Shown: positions 1 to 7,967, numbered from the stretch's first letter. The stretch is 22,551 bases of DNA from an uncultured Finegoldia sp. (GCF_947252345.1 NZ_CAMXVC010000029.1:1-22551); one strand, 5' to 3'. Numbers and translations are program-made. Notes: generated by a model from the letters alone, not told the origin.

Positions 1-48
1 TGGTTTTTTGTTTCGCTCACTTCGTTCGCTCAACACACTTAAGTGCAC

Positions 49-85
49 AAAAAAAGCCCTTATGTGACATTCATCACATAAGGGC
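49..85 (-). terminator. T-box intrinsic terminator
   Basis: A perfect 12-bp stem (GCCCTTATGTGA at 56-67 with TCACATAAGGGC at 74-85) has a 6-base loop and is followed on the minus strand by seven T (A at 49-55). Its upstream arm competes with the T-box antiterminator at 94-109, so this is the regulated terminator. Confidence 0.9.
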
Positions 86-339
86 GAATATATCCGCGTT
101 ACCACCTTATTTTAAAATACTATAAAAGTATTTCCTCATTGTTCAGTACGTATTCATACCTAGCACAAGATATCGGGTGCGACCGGAAAAGTTTAAAAGC
201 AAATGCCATTCGACTTTTCTAACTCCAAGACCATTTTCAGTAACTCTTCTTTATCTCATTCCACCATACTGAGACTCTCTGTGAAAGCTTTCATTACTTA
301 CTCTTCTTATCAGTGTTAATGCTTATTTGTTTAACTTAT
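49..339 (-). promoter_or_regulatory. T-box riboswitch leader, probably Met-specific
   Basis: Read on the minus strand, the leader has a Stem I with the usual landmarks: an AGAGAG segment, a GGTGGAA apical motif, then CTGAAAATGGTCTTGGAG near 223-240. The conserved T-box AAGGTGGTAACGCGG lies at about 94-109 and is followed by the terminator. T-box leaders bind uncharged tRNA and let transcription continue when charging is low. By analogy with glyQS leaders, where the codon follows GAAA, the specifier here is ATG (232-234), which would sense tRNA-Met. The controlled gene is left of the window; methionyl-tRNA synthetase or a methionine uptake or synthesis gene would fit. The class is clear. The amino acid is an inference, since a one-base shift would give AAT (Asn). 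Confidence 0.88.
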
Positions 340-345
340 GGATAT

Positions 346-374
346 ATAATACACGCTATGATTTTTTTTGTCAA
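346..374 (-). promoter_or_regulatory. Promoter of the T-box leader
   Basis: On the minus strand TTGACA (369-374) and TATTAT (346-351) are separated by exactly 17 bases, a near-perfect sigma-A promoter. Transcription would start near 339 and run left into the T-box leader. It sits just past the end of the lipoprotein gene and fires in the same direction. Confidence 0.75.
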
Positions 375-418
375 GCTTTTTTGAAAATTTTTTAAATTTT
401 CTATCACAAATTTTATTT

Positions 419-1483
419 CTATTTGAAGTAAGGATTTCGGTGTAGATTGTCCAACAACTTTTCATAAGTTGTCCAACCGAGTCCTAAATCGGAATATTTT
501 GCGTATGGTTTGTCGATGCTGTAATGTCCATCGCAAAATCCCTTGTTGACCAAAATAGGCTCACGAACTTTGGAATATCCCGTGTACAATTGGTTTTTGC
601 CACGTTCAACTTCAGGAAGCTTCTCCATTATTAATTTCGGTCTGTTTTCAAAGCCGTAATTTTTAGCACCTTTATGAGAAATCGTGGAGTGCGTAAAATC
701 CAAGAAATACATCTTGCCATTTAATTTCGCCCTGTCAATTGAGTGATTGCGATACGGATTGGACTCTTTGTCGAGAACATCGTCTGGCATTGAATCAACC
801 CACCATATTTCAGAGTATATTCCACAGTTGTTTAGCACATCATTTGCGAGCTCACTGAATGAATTGCAAGTTCCCTCTTTGTTAAACAACAAATCGCATC
901 CAAATGTCGATGAAAGTTGAGGGTCGTATTTGTAATCGTCAATCAACACCTTGGCCAAATTTTTAACCGTTTCGAAATCATCTTTGCCTTTTACTTTTTC
1001 AGAAAGCTGATTTAATTTGTCGATGTATTTGTACGTGAACTCCAAGCTGTAAGGATTATCTCTGAAATCTTCGTTCAAAACAGATTTTAATTTCATCGAA
1101 AAAATCGGCTTATTAATCGAGGAATTTTTTACAAAATTCAAATCTCCCACGACCAAACTGTCTTCGGCTGTTTTCTTGTCTTCATCGTCGTATTGTTTCA
1201 TAAAATTTTCGACATCTTTTTTGTCATTTCCAAGAAAAATAATTTCACTCTTGCCACGAGTTTCGTGCAATTTTTTAATTACTCCTATTAATTTTTCCTT
1301 GCTGTTGACATATTCATCATAATTTATCGATGAATCAATGTCTTTTGGCTTTTTGCCATTCAAATCATCTTTTTGTACTTGTTGTGTGGTTTGTTTTGGT
1401 TGAGAGCTTTCATTTTTTTTGCTACAACCTGTTATCGTGAGCAAAAAAGACAAAGCCAAACATATTGTCAATAATTTTTTCAT
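419..1483 (-). CDS. Lipoprotein with transglutaminase-like domain
   Basis: This 354-residue protein starts with a lipoprotein signal peptide: two lysines, a hydrophobic stretch and the lipobox TITGC with Cys20 as lipidation site. A polar linker rich in Ser, Gln and Lys follows. The C-terminal half carries a transglutaminase/protease-like pattern: Cys206 in GTCNSFSELAN at a helix start, His247 in NHSIDRAKLNG and Asp262 in FLDFTHS, spaced like a Cys-His-Asp triad. Proteins of this superfamily act on peptide bonds or cross-link proteins; the substrate here is unknown. It should be anchored on the outer face of the membrane. Its AGGAG ribosome site overlaps the stop codon of the upstream reductase gene and the gap is only 8 bases, so the two are probably co-transcribed. 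I see no functional reason for that pairing. Confidence 0.8.
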   Translation of the reverse strand: MKKLLTICLALSFLLTITGCSKKNESSQPKQTTQQVQKDDLNGKKPKDIDSSINYDEYVNSKEKLIGVIKKLHETRGKSEIIFLGNDKKDVENFMKQYDDEDKKTAEDSLVVGDLNFVKNSSINKPIFSMKLKSVLNEDFRDNPYSLEFTYKYIDKLNQLSEKVKGKDDFETVKNLAKVLIDDYKYDPQLSSTFGCDLLFNKEGTCNSFSELANDVLNNCGIYSEIWWVDSMPDDVLDKESNPYRNHSIDRAKLNGKMYFLDFTHSTISHKGAKNYGFENRPKLIMEKLPEVERGKNQLYTGYSKVREPILVNKGFCDGHYSIDKPYAKYSDLGLGWTTYEKLLDNLHRNPYFK

Positions 1484-1491
1484 AACATCTC

Positions 1492-4020
1492 CTATGCGCT
1501 ACAACTGTCGCAGTCATTTACTTCTAGTGATTTACTTCTCACATAGTAGATGGATTTGATTCCCTTCTCCCATGCTCTAATGTAGATGTTCAAAATTGTT
1601 CTCATCGTGTAATCTGTTGTGATGTAAATGTTGACCGATTGTCCTTGGTCGATGTGACGTTGTCTGATGCTTGTGGCATCAACTGTGATGTTTTGGTCTA
1701 GTTCGTGTGCATTCTCATACAACCAGAATGTTTGTGGAGTAAGCCCCGGTGCAACTCTAGGGACTATCGTTCCTTTTTTCTCTTCAAGGAAATATCTGTT
1801 CATCACAGGGTCAACTGCAGCAGTAGTTCCTGCGATTATTGATGTTGAACCAGTCGGAGCGACAGCCATCAAATATCCATTTCTCATTCCATTTTCTTTG
1901 ATATCGTGGTACAGCTCATTCCATTTTTCCGAATTGTAATCTCTCAATTTGAAGTATTCGCCATTTTCCCAGTCACTTCCTTCAAAATATTCGTACGAGC
2001 CTTTTTCTCTCGCGATTTTGTTGCTTGCTTTTATCGCAAAATAATTTATCTTTTCGTACAATTTATCTGCAAATTCCAAGTGTTTTCCAACATCGGAATA
2101 CATAATGTTGTTTTTAACTAAGCAATGGTGATATCCACTTGTCCCTAGACCAATTGGACGGTATTTTTTGTTAGTGTACTTCGCATATTCCAATGGATAG
2201 AAGTTCAAATCAATTACATTGTCCAAGCCCCTTACGGCTGTTTCGACAACTTCTTCCAATTCTTCATCGTTATTGACGTCTATATTTCCCAAAACGAGCG
2301 ATGCTAAGTTGCACACAACAAAATCTCCCGGTTTCGTCTTCGTGACGATAATATCGTCTCCGTCTTCTGTTTCTAATGTTTCACTTATTGAATGAATTTC
2401 ACTCATATTCTGCATAATTTCCGTACACAAATTTGATGAGTAAATCATACCTTTGTGTTTGTTTGGATTCATTCTGTTCACCGTGTCACGATTGAATGTG
2501 AAAGGCGTACCTGTTTCAGTCCATGATTTTATTATCAGCCTAACCAGGTCTTTTACTTTTATGACACGTCTCGAAATTCTTTCATCAAGTACGCACTCAT
2601 TGTACCTCTTTTTCCATTCGTCACCGTAGTAATCTTCCAAGTTGTAACCTTTTTTAGTGCTAATTTCGTGAGGGTCAAACATATACCAATTGCCTTCGAT
2701 GTCGTCACGAACCATTTCCCAGAACAAATCCGGATAGCAAACAGAAGGAAAAACATCGTGTGCCTTCATTCGGTCATCGCCGTTGTTAGTTCTCAATTGC
2801 AAAAATTCCAAGATGTCTTTGTGCCACACATCTAAGTACACCGCAACTGAACCTTGACGCACTCCCAACTGGTCGACAGCAACAGCAGTGTCATTTGCAA
2901 GTTTAATCCATCTGATTACTCCACCTGCAACGCCCTTGAAGCCTCTTATGTCGGAACCATTCGCCCTAACTTTGCCAAAGTACAATCCCATTCCTCCGCC
3001 GTGCTTGGACACTTGTGCAAAATTGTTGATGGAACGATAAATTCCCTCCAACGTATCTGGAACTGTGTCTATGAAACAGCTCGACAATTGGTTGAACGGT
3101 TTTCTGGCATTACTCATAGTAGGTGTCGCAACTGTCACTTTTAATCTGGACAAATTGTCGTAGATTTTCTTTGCCCAGTAAATTCTGTCCTTTTCCTTCA
3201 AAGCCAAGTGCATCGCAATCCCCATAAACATTTCCTGAGCTGACTCTATGACTCTGTTGTCGTGAGTTTTAATCAAATATCTTTTGACAATCAAATCAAA
3301 AGCACTGAAAGTGAACAACTTATCTCTCTCATCGTCCATATATTTTTCCAATTCATCTATGTCATCATCTGTGTAGACTTCTCTTATATAGGAGCCGTAC
3401 AATCCACTCTCATCCAAAAACTTTATCTTCGATTTAAAATCTTGAAGGTCATATTGAACCTCAAGTTCTTTGATGTTTTGTTTCAAATTGTAATTCATAA
3501 ACAAAGTTGCGATATACTCCCAATTTGGAGCTTCTTTGCTTACCAATTCACCCGACGCTTTGGACAACAAATTGACCATATCGTATTGTGACAAATTTGG
3601 CTTGACAAATGATTCAAACTTCAAATACAAATTCTCGATTGAATATCTAGTTGAATCGTAATTTTCTTGAATGTATCTGATTATTTCAATCACGTCATCA
3701 TCAGTTATAAATTTCTCAAATTCTTCAATTACTTTTCTGTCAGTTGTGTGTTTAGCTCGATACAAAATAAAAGATTTTACAACTTTGTACTGTCCGTGGT
3801 CAATCAATGTCAATTCCACCAAATCTTGAATTTCTTCCACGGTTACCACGTGATTTGTTGGGTATTTGTTTAAGATTGTGTTTTCAATCTCCAAAGCCAT
3901 TTTTTCCAATTCATCTTCTTCAGCAAAAATCCCAACAGAAGAATAAGCCTTCTTCATAGCCAATTTTATCTTCGATCTGTTAAAATCAGCCAGGTTTCCG
4001 TCTCTCTTTCTAATTTCCAT
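1492..4020 (-). CDS. nrdA: Class I ribonucleoside-diphosphate reductase, large (alpha) subunit
   Basis: This 842-residue enzyme reduces ribonucleoside diphosphates to deoxyribonucleotides for DNA synthesis. An ATP-cone regulatory domain occupies about residues 1-95 (MEIRKRDGNLADFNRSKIK). Catalytic landmarks are all present: Cys315 in NQLSSCFID, the Asn530-Leu-Cys532-Thr-Glu534 motif bearing the thiyl-radical cysteine, Cys570 in VVCNLASL as redox partner, Tyr825-Tyr826 of the radical path, and a C-terminal Cys837-x-x-Cys840 tail that is reduced by thioredoxin or glutaredoxin. It looks intact. It needs a radical-generating beta subunit (NrdB/NrdF), and none is encoded in this window. A GGGAGA ribosome site lies 9 bases before the ATG. 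Two NrdR-like boxes lie upstream. Whether the symbol should be nrdA or nrdE cannot be settled here; the ATP cone favours NrdA. Confidence 0.95.
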   Translation of the reverse strand: MEIRKRDGNLADFNRSKIKLAMKKAYSSVGIFAEEDELEKMALEIENTILNKYPTNHVVTVEEIQDLVELTLIDHGQYKVVKSFILYRAKHTTDRKVIEEFEKFITDDDVIEIIRYIQENYDSTRYSIENLYLKFESFVKPNLSQYDMVNLLSKASGELVSKEAPNWEYIATLFMNYNLKQNIKELEVQYDLQDFKSKIKFLDESGLYGSYIREVYTDDDIDELEKYMDDERDKLFTFSAFDLIVKRYLIKTHDNRVIESAQEMFMGIAMHLALKEKDRIYWAKKIYDNLSRLKVTVATPTMSNARKPFNQLSSCFIDTVPDTLEGIYRSINNFAQVSKHGGGMGLYFGKVRANGSDIRGFKGVAGGVIRWIKLANDTAVAVDQLGVRQGSVAVYLDVWHKDILEFLQLRTNNGDDRMKAHDVFPSVCYPDLFWEMVRDDIEGNWYMFDPHEISTKKGYNLEDYYGDEWKKRYNECVLDERISRRVIKVKDLVRLIIKSWTETGTPFTFNRDTVNRMNPNKHKGMIYSSNLCTEIMQNMSEIHSISETLETEDGDDIIVTKTKPGDFVVCNLASLVLGNIDVNNDEELEEVVETAVRGLDNVIDLNFYPLEYAKYTNKKYRPIGLGTSGYHHCLVKNNIMYSDVGKHLEFADKLYEKINYFAIKASNKIAREKGSYEYFEGSDWENGEYFKLRDYNSEKWNELYHDIKENGMRNGYLMAVAPTGSTSIIAGTTAAVDPVMNRYFLEEKKGTIVPRVAPGLTPQTFWLYENAHELDQNITVDATSIRQRHIDQGQSVNIYITTDYTMRTILNIYIRAWEKGIKSIYYVRSKSLEVNDCDSCSA

Positions 4021-4035
4021 TATATCTCCCTCTAT

Positions 4036-4082
4036 ATCGCTTATATAGTGGATATACCGTATCCATCTACAATTTATAGTAT
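4036..4082 (-). promoter_or_regulatory. Tandem NrdR boxes upstream of the reductase gene
   Basis: Two sites resemble the NrdR consensus ACACTATATATAGTGT. The distal one (4067-4082) matches about 12 of 16 bases (core ACAATTTATAGT). The proximal one (4036-4051) has a perfect half TATATAGTG and a degraded other half. Their starts are 31 bases apart, the spacing of about three helical turns typical of NrdR pairs. NrdR represses reductase genes when dATP is high. An AT-rich stretch between and upstream of the boxes could hold the promoter, but I cannot place a convincing -35/-10 pair. Confidence 0.7.
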
Positions 4083-4188
4083 TTCGTACTATTAAATATT
4101 ACCACAAATTCAATCTAAATAACACGAAATTTATATAATAAAAATTTTTCAAATAGCTAAAGTATATTTTTTATCGATGACAATTTCA

Positions 4189-4794
4189 TCATTTTATCCT
4201 AATAATACTGCTTTTTCCAAGCTTCATAATCGGGAACTTATCCGATAATTTTTCTTTTCTGTCAGACAAAATCAAAAATGAAATATTTTTTTCTTCAAAC
4301 ATTTTCGCAAGCTTTAAAATGTTTTGTTCATTGAAAATTTTTGTGAAATTATAGTATTTTTTTACAATCGCAATATGACAATCTGAAAGCACGACCTTGG
4401 CGTAGAATAATTTTAAAATTTCATCTTCAGTCAACTCTTTTATTTTGCAGTCCAAATTCACATTCAAACTTTTATTTAGATTGGTGATTTTTCTAAAAAT
4501 AGTGACAGGACTCATTTTCATTGACCTCAACACCAAAGATAAATTGTCATAGACGTTTAAATGCTCATACAGCAAAAACTCATCAACTACATAAATTCCA
4601 CGATTTATGGATAATTCATTGTTAGCCAATTCACCATTTATGATTAATCTGCCGGTCGCATACTTGACATTCATCATTATTCCGACAAATTTATTCAAAG
4701 TTATTTTGCTGGAATAAATCTGACAATTTTCCGTTATTTCTCCGCTCAAATTCTCAAAATAATTTGTCGAATACTTATCAAAAACAATTTTCAT
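4189..4794 (-). CDS. Degenerate ABC-transporter ATPase-like protein
   Basis: I do not recognise this 201-residue protein as a named family, but its order of elements follows an ABC ATPase. GRLIINGE (48-55) matches the strand after Walker A. GIYVVDEFLLYEHLNVYDNL (66-85) matches the Q-loop region. LTEDEILKLFYAKVVLSD (121-138) sits where the LSGGE signature helix should be, IAIVKKY (141-147) where Walker B (hydrophobic-DEP) should be, and FLILSDR (173-179) at the H-loop. Walker A (GxxxxGKS/T), the signature LSGGE, the Walker B Asp-Glu and the switch His are all missing, so ATP hydrolysis is unlikely. It follows the membrane-protein gene by 3 bases, so both are probably made together. The ABC resemblance is my inference from pattern alone. 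Confidence 0.65.
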   Translation of the reverse strand: MKIVFDKYSTNYFENLSGEITENCQIYSSKITLNKFVGIMMNVKYATGRLIINGELANNELSINRGIYVVDEFLLYEHLNVYDNLSLVLRSMKMSPVTIFRKITNLNKSLNVNLDCKIKELTEDEILKLFYAKVVLSDCHIAIVKKYYNFTKIFNEQNILKLAKMFEEKNISFLILSDRKEKLSDKFPIMKLGKSSIIRIK

Positions 4795-4797
4795 AAT

Positions 4798-6471
4798 CTA
4801 CCATCTTACCCTTATCTTCACTATAATATCCCATAACAAGTTAAAAACAGACACTATTGCAATTATTAAAAACAGTATTTTAAAGTAGTAATTTGAATCT
4901 AACCAACTGCAATAAAATGCCAGTGTATCCATTGAGCCTTCTGAATATATGTCAATCATATGGTTAAAATAAACCCCGGCAAAGCAAAACATTACATAAT
5001 AGCATACAAAATCGAACAAAATTGTCATTAGATTTATTTTATTCGTGTAAATTGGAAACACAACCCATCTGTAATATTGTGGCTTTGTTAAGTTGTCATT
5101 GTGCATAAGATAATTTATCTTGTTCGATAAAAACCCTATTTTTTGCATAGAGTAGACGTTGAAGAAAACGGTCGCACTCACCAAAAACAAGCTTACAAGT
5201 GTTATCAACAAAATCATACTCTGATCGTGTAGCACATATTGCTCGAACACCTCGAAAATTTTCCTAAACAAAAAATCATTTGAAAACATCAACAAAAACA
5301 CAAGTGAACATATTGATAAAACAAACATAGACAAGTTTATCTCCCTGTCAACTCTTGAGAAAACCCTCCAATTAATAAGAGACAAAACCTCTGAAACGGA
5401 AAACACCATCACACTTAATACTATGGATGCACCGACAACCTTCCAATCAAATTCATAGAAAAACCTCGAATAATTTTGCAACAAAAACCTCTTGTTCTCA
5501 CCGTAAATGCTCAATCCGACGACAGCCAAACCACAAATGAATATCACAGAACAAACTAAAATGTAAATTATACTTATGTTATCCAAGAAAAATTTGTTAG
5601 TTTTTAACTTAAAATTAATGATTGATTCACTAAAGCTATTAGGCCTGATTCCCCTTTTTATGTCCCTTGAAATTTTTATGAAATTTATTACATTAAATAC
5701 TTCCAATGATATAAGAGTAAAAAAAGCTATTTTATCGAGCTTATTTATCTTAAAATCGCCAATCAAAATATACACACAGCAGAGGAATACACTAATCATA
5801 ATCAAAAACTTGTACAATTGTCCGAAACCCAGTTGCCCCAATCCTGGTATTAAATAACTCAATTTGAACTTAGTGTCATAATCACAAGGATCTACACTCA
5901 TTTCTTTTCTCAAATCGTAGATATCCTTGTTCATCTTTTTTATTTCGTTGTTGATTCTCTTTTTGTAAACTTGATTCAAACTTCTCTTGACACTGTACAA
6001 GTATCTTCCATCTTTTGAATACTCATTTACAATAAATTCCCGTCTATTTTTGCTGTGGATATGTGATTTTTTGGAAAGCCTAGAGGTTTTTTTTGAAAAA
6101 GAATAATACTTTGCTAAATCTTTCAAATAAATTTTAAAATCAAAACCCTTTTCAACATTGCCGTTGTTTTTTATGGACTCGTCGAGAAAATCCTCGTCGT
6201 TTTTCTTATCCTGAAAAATTTGAATAATCTCTTCGGTTCTATTTGAAGCCAAAAGATTTTTCTTGTAAATATAATCGTAGAAGCTTGAAACACCCCTGTA
6301 TTCTTCATAAAAATCAACCTTTGAACTTGCAATAAAATGCTCCACCAAAAGCTTGTTCAACAAGCTGTCGTTGTGGTGTGCCAAACTATGCTTGAATCTA
6401 AGGACAGAATTATCCAATTCCTTCAAAAAGTTTATCTCTTTAATTTTTATTATATCTCGATTATTTTCCAT
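4798..6471 (-). CDS. Multi-pass membrane protein with large cytosolic N-terminus
   Basis: This 557-residue protein has a charged, helix-rich N-terminal region of about 200 residues with no signal peptide, followed by roughly eight hydrophobic segments from about residue 215 to the end. The first membrane segment is preceded by SYLIPGLGQLGFGQLYK (205-221), the Pro-Gly-Leu-Gly-Gln motif seen at the first membrane helix of TM2-domain proteins and some extended sugar permeases. I find no EAA loop typical of ABC permeases. Downstream, 3 bases away, lies the ATPase-like gene, so the two may form a membrane complex; that is inference. The start is set by AGGAG 7 bases before the ATG. Function unknown. 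Confidence 0.75.
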   Translation of the reverse strand: MENNRDIIKIKEINFLKELDNSVLRFKHSLAHHNDSLLNKLLVEHFIASSKVDFYEEYRGVSSFYDYIYKKNLLASNRTEEIIQIFQDKKNDEDFLDESIKNNGNVEKGFDFKIYLKDLAKYYSFSKKTSRLSKKSHIHSKNRREFIVNEYSKDGRYLYSVKRSLNQVYKKRINNEIKKMNKDIYDLRKEMSVDPCDYDTKFKLSYLIPGLGQLGFGQLYKFLIMISVFLCCVYILIGDFKINKLDKIAFFTLISLEVFNVINFIKISRDIKRGIRPNSFSESIINFKLKTNKFFLDNISIIYILVCSVIFICGLAVVGLSIYGENKRFLLQNYSRFFYEFDWKVVGASIVLSVMVFSVSEVLSLINWRVFSRVDREINLSMFVLSICSLVFLLMFSNDFLFRKIFEVFEQYVLHDQSMILLITLVSLFLVSATVFFNVYSMQKIGFLSNKINYLMHNDNLTKPQYYRWVVFPIYTNKINLMTILFDFVCYYVMFCFAGVYFNHMIDIYSEGSMDTLAFYCSWLDSNYYFKILFLIIAIVSVFNLLWDIIVKIRVRW

Positions 6472-6510
6472 AATTGACTCCTATGATTCAATCAATATTG
6501 ATATTTTTTT

Positions 6511-6540
6511 ATTATAGCTCTCTAAAACTTTTATGCGCCA
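6511..6540 (-). promoter_or_regulatory. Candidate promoter of the membrane protein / ATPase-like operon
   Basis: A perfect TATAAT on the minus strand (6511-6516) lies about 40 bases before the start codon. The best -35 at 18 bases spacing is only TGGCGC, a weak match, so the -10 carries most of the support. Confidence 0.4.
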
Positions 6541-6615
6541 CTTGTGATTGTGATATTTTATTTACATATTATCATCACTTTTAACCACTACATTGTTAAT
6601 AATTAAAAATATTAC

Positions 6616-6644
6616 TTTACAAATTGAATAATTTGTATTATTAT
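6616..6644 (+). promoter_or_regulatory. Candidate promoter of the DUF554 gene
   Basis: TTTACA (6616-6621) and TATTAT (6639-6644) are 17 bases apart. Transcription would start near 6651, almost at the ribosome site, giving a very short leader; that closeness lowers confidence. Confidence 0.4.
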
Positions 6645-6662
6645 ATTCCAGGAGGATTAAAT

Positions 6663-7352
6663 ATGTTTTACATTCTGATAAATGTGTTTGCAGTAGCAAT
6701 AGCTTCATTTAGTGGAAGATTGTTGAAATCTTTCTTACCCAAAAAACTCATAAAATGTATTATGGATATTGTCGCCGTATGCGTTTTAATTATGGGAATA
6801 CAAGGAAGCATTAAAAGCAACAATTTCATATTTATGTTGATTTCACTTGTCATCGGTGCTATAATTGGTAACGGACTTGATTTGGACAAGAAATTAGCTC
6901 ATCTTGTAGAATATTTGCAAAGTAAAGTCAAAGATTCATCTGGCTTTTCAATGAAAGGTGCAATCACTTTGATAATGTTGCAAAATATTGGCTCAATTGC
7001 AATCCTCGGTCCGTTGAATTTGGGATTGAGTGGTTCATCCGATATTATGCAATTTAAAATAATATTGGACTTCATCACGACATTTCTTTTTTCCGCGACG
7101 TATGGATTCATAGTTATCCTTTCAGGATTAGTTGGATTGTTGATGAACACATTGATATTTCTATTATCAACATCTTTAAGTAAAATTTTAGTCCCAGAAG
7201 TAATTGAAAATATGTCAATAGTAGGCTCTCTTATAATTGTCCTACTAGGAATTGATATGCTGGAAATCAAAAGATTTAAAATAATGGATTATTTACCGGC
7301 ACTTTTCATACCAATATTGTGGTATATCATCAAACAATTACTTCACTTATAA
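6663..7352 (+). CDS. DUF554 family membrane protein (YdfK-like)
   Basis: This is a 229-residue integral membrane protein with about seven hydrophobic helices separated by short loops. The glycine-rich helix VIGAIIGNGLDLDKKL, the segment around MLQNIGSIAILGPLNLGLSG and the overall length fit the DUF554 family, whose substrate is not known to me. I choose the ATG at 6663 because AGGAGG lies 7 bases before it (6650-6655). A longer reading frame from a TTG at 6624 would place that ribosome site inside the gene. It is transcribed divergently from the membrane protein/ATPase-like operon and is followed by a strong terminator, so it is a single-gene unit. Confidence 0.85.
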   Translation: MFYILINVFAVAIASFSGRLLKSFLPKKLIKCIMDIVAVCVLIMGIQGSIKSNNFIFMLISLVIGAIIGNGLDLDKKLAHLVEYLQSKVKDSSGFSMKGAITLIMLQNIGSIAILGPLNLGLSGSSDIMQFKIILDFITTFLFSATYGFIVILSGLVGLLMNTLIFLLSTSLSKILVPEVIENMSIVGSLIIVLLGIDMLEIKRFKIMDYLPALFIPILWYIIKQLLHL

Positions 7353-7375
7353 CAATTAAATTAGTTAACAAGATA

Positions 7376-7425
7376 TAGGGGAAAACTCTATTGCCTTCAA
7401 ATTTATGAAGAGTTATCTCCCCTTA
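7376..7425 (+). other. Imperfect hairpin after the DUF554 gene
   Basis: AGGGGA and TCCCCT form a base stem. After a small internal loop, AACTCT pairs with AGAGTT, leaving a loop of about 20 bases. A CT/T-rich stretch follows. It may be an extra terminator or a protective 3'-end structure ahead of the stronger hairpin at 7441. Confidence 0.4.
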
Positions 7426-7440
7426 CTCCTTTCTTTTTAA

Positions 7441-7468
7441 AACATATGATGCCATCATATGTTTTTTT
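7441..7468 (+). terminator. Intrinsic terminator of the DUF554 gene
   Basis: AACATATGAT (7441-7450) pairs perfectly with ATCATATGTT (7454-7463) around a 3-base loop, and a run of T from 7462 to 7468 follows. Confidence 0.85.
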
Positions 7469-7587
7469 ATTGTTCCTTTTATTATACCTCATTTTGCGAA
7501 AATTTAAACAATAAAATTTTTCACATTAATTTTACAGAAAAAATTTTGGTTTTTTTTCACTTTTTTTAAAAAAAGTGTTTAAAAATG

Positions 7588-7615
7588 TTTTCAGTGGGTA
7601 TATATATACTACAAT
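7588..7615 (+). promoter_or_regulatory. Candidate promoter for a non-coding transcript
   Basis: TTTTCA (7588-7593) and TACAAT (7610-7615) are 16 bases apart. No convincing gene starts downstream before the terminator at 7923-7967, so it would drive a non-coding RNA. Confidence 0.35.
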
Positions 7616-7621
7616 AAAAGA

Positions 7622-7967
7622 TATCTTAATTGTAGAGTGGAACTGTTACTTTAAGTTTATTGATTCCGATGAAAAGGATATATAAACACAAGTTGTAAAA
7701 ACACTACCGATTTTATTTGACGACAAATAAAATTAGAACTGTAAACATTTAACCATTTAACATTAAATTAAATTTTTCCTAAAAATCGAAGACTTAAGCA
7801 AATTAGAGATTTAAAGATTGATTCGTTATATCTTGAAAAAAGTTTATCTTATAGATTAGTACAAGGAGTTGGTAAGGAAATGATTGAACCAAAATATCAG
7901 TTTAAGTGCAGTTCACTCGGAAAATAAGAGCCGTTTCAGACGAAGGAAATTGACTCTTATTTTTTTG
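7622..7967 (+). ncRNA. Possible structured non-coding RNA of about 345 bases
   Basis: Between a candidate promoter and a clear terminator lies a stretch with no convincing gene. It contains a perfect 10-bp hairpin (ATTTTATTTG at 7710-7719, CAAATAAAAT at 7724-7733, loop ACGA) and a TTGGT/ACCAA pairing near 7870-7893. I do not recognise tmRNA, RNase P, 6S or SRP RNA landmarks. A frame without a start codon covers about 50 residues and ends at the TAA in 7924-7926 (its last residues read KCSSLGK), so a decayed gene end is the main alternative. Confidence 0.3.
7923..7967 (+). terminator. Intrinsic terminator of the possible RNA
   Basis: AAAATAAGAG pairs with CTCTTATTTT (10 bp) around a 23-base loop that has its own small CGT/ACG pairing. 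A run of T follows on the plus strand. No ordinary gene ends just before it, which is why an RNA or a remnant is suspected. Confidence 0.7.

Noticed and set aside
375..418. AT-only hairpin (GAAAATTT/AAATTTTC) after the lipoprotein gene as a terminator
   Set aside because: No G-C pairs beyond the ends and no T run on the minus strand; not reliable.
6899..7270. 123-codon minus-strand frame opposite the DUF554 gene
   Set aside because: Shadow of the DUF554 gene, which has the ribosome site and membrane-helix pattern.
7622..7967. tmRNA or RNase P RNA
   Set aside because: Length is suitable, but no tRNA-like ends, tag frame or conserved RNase P core sequences are visible.
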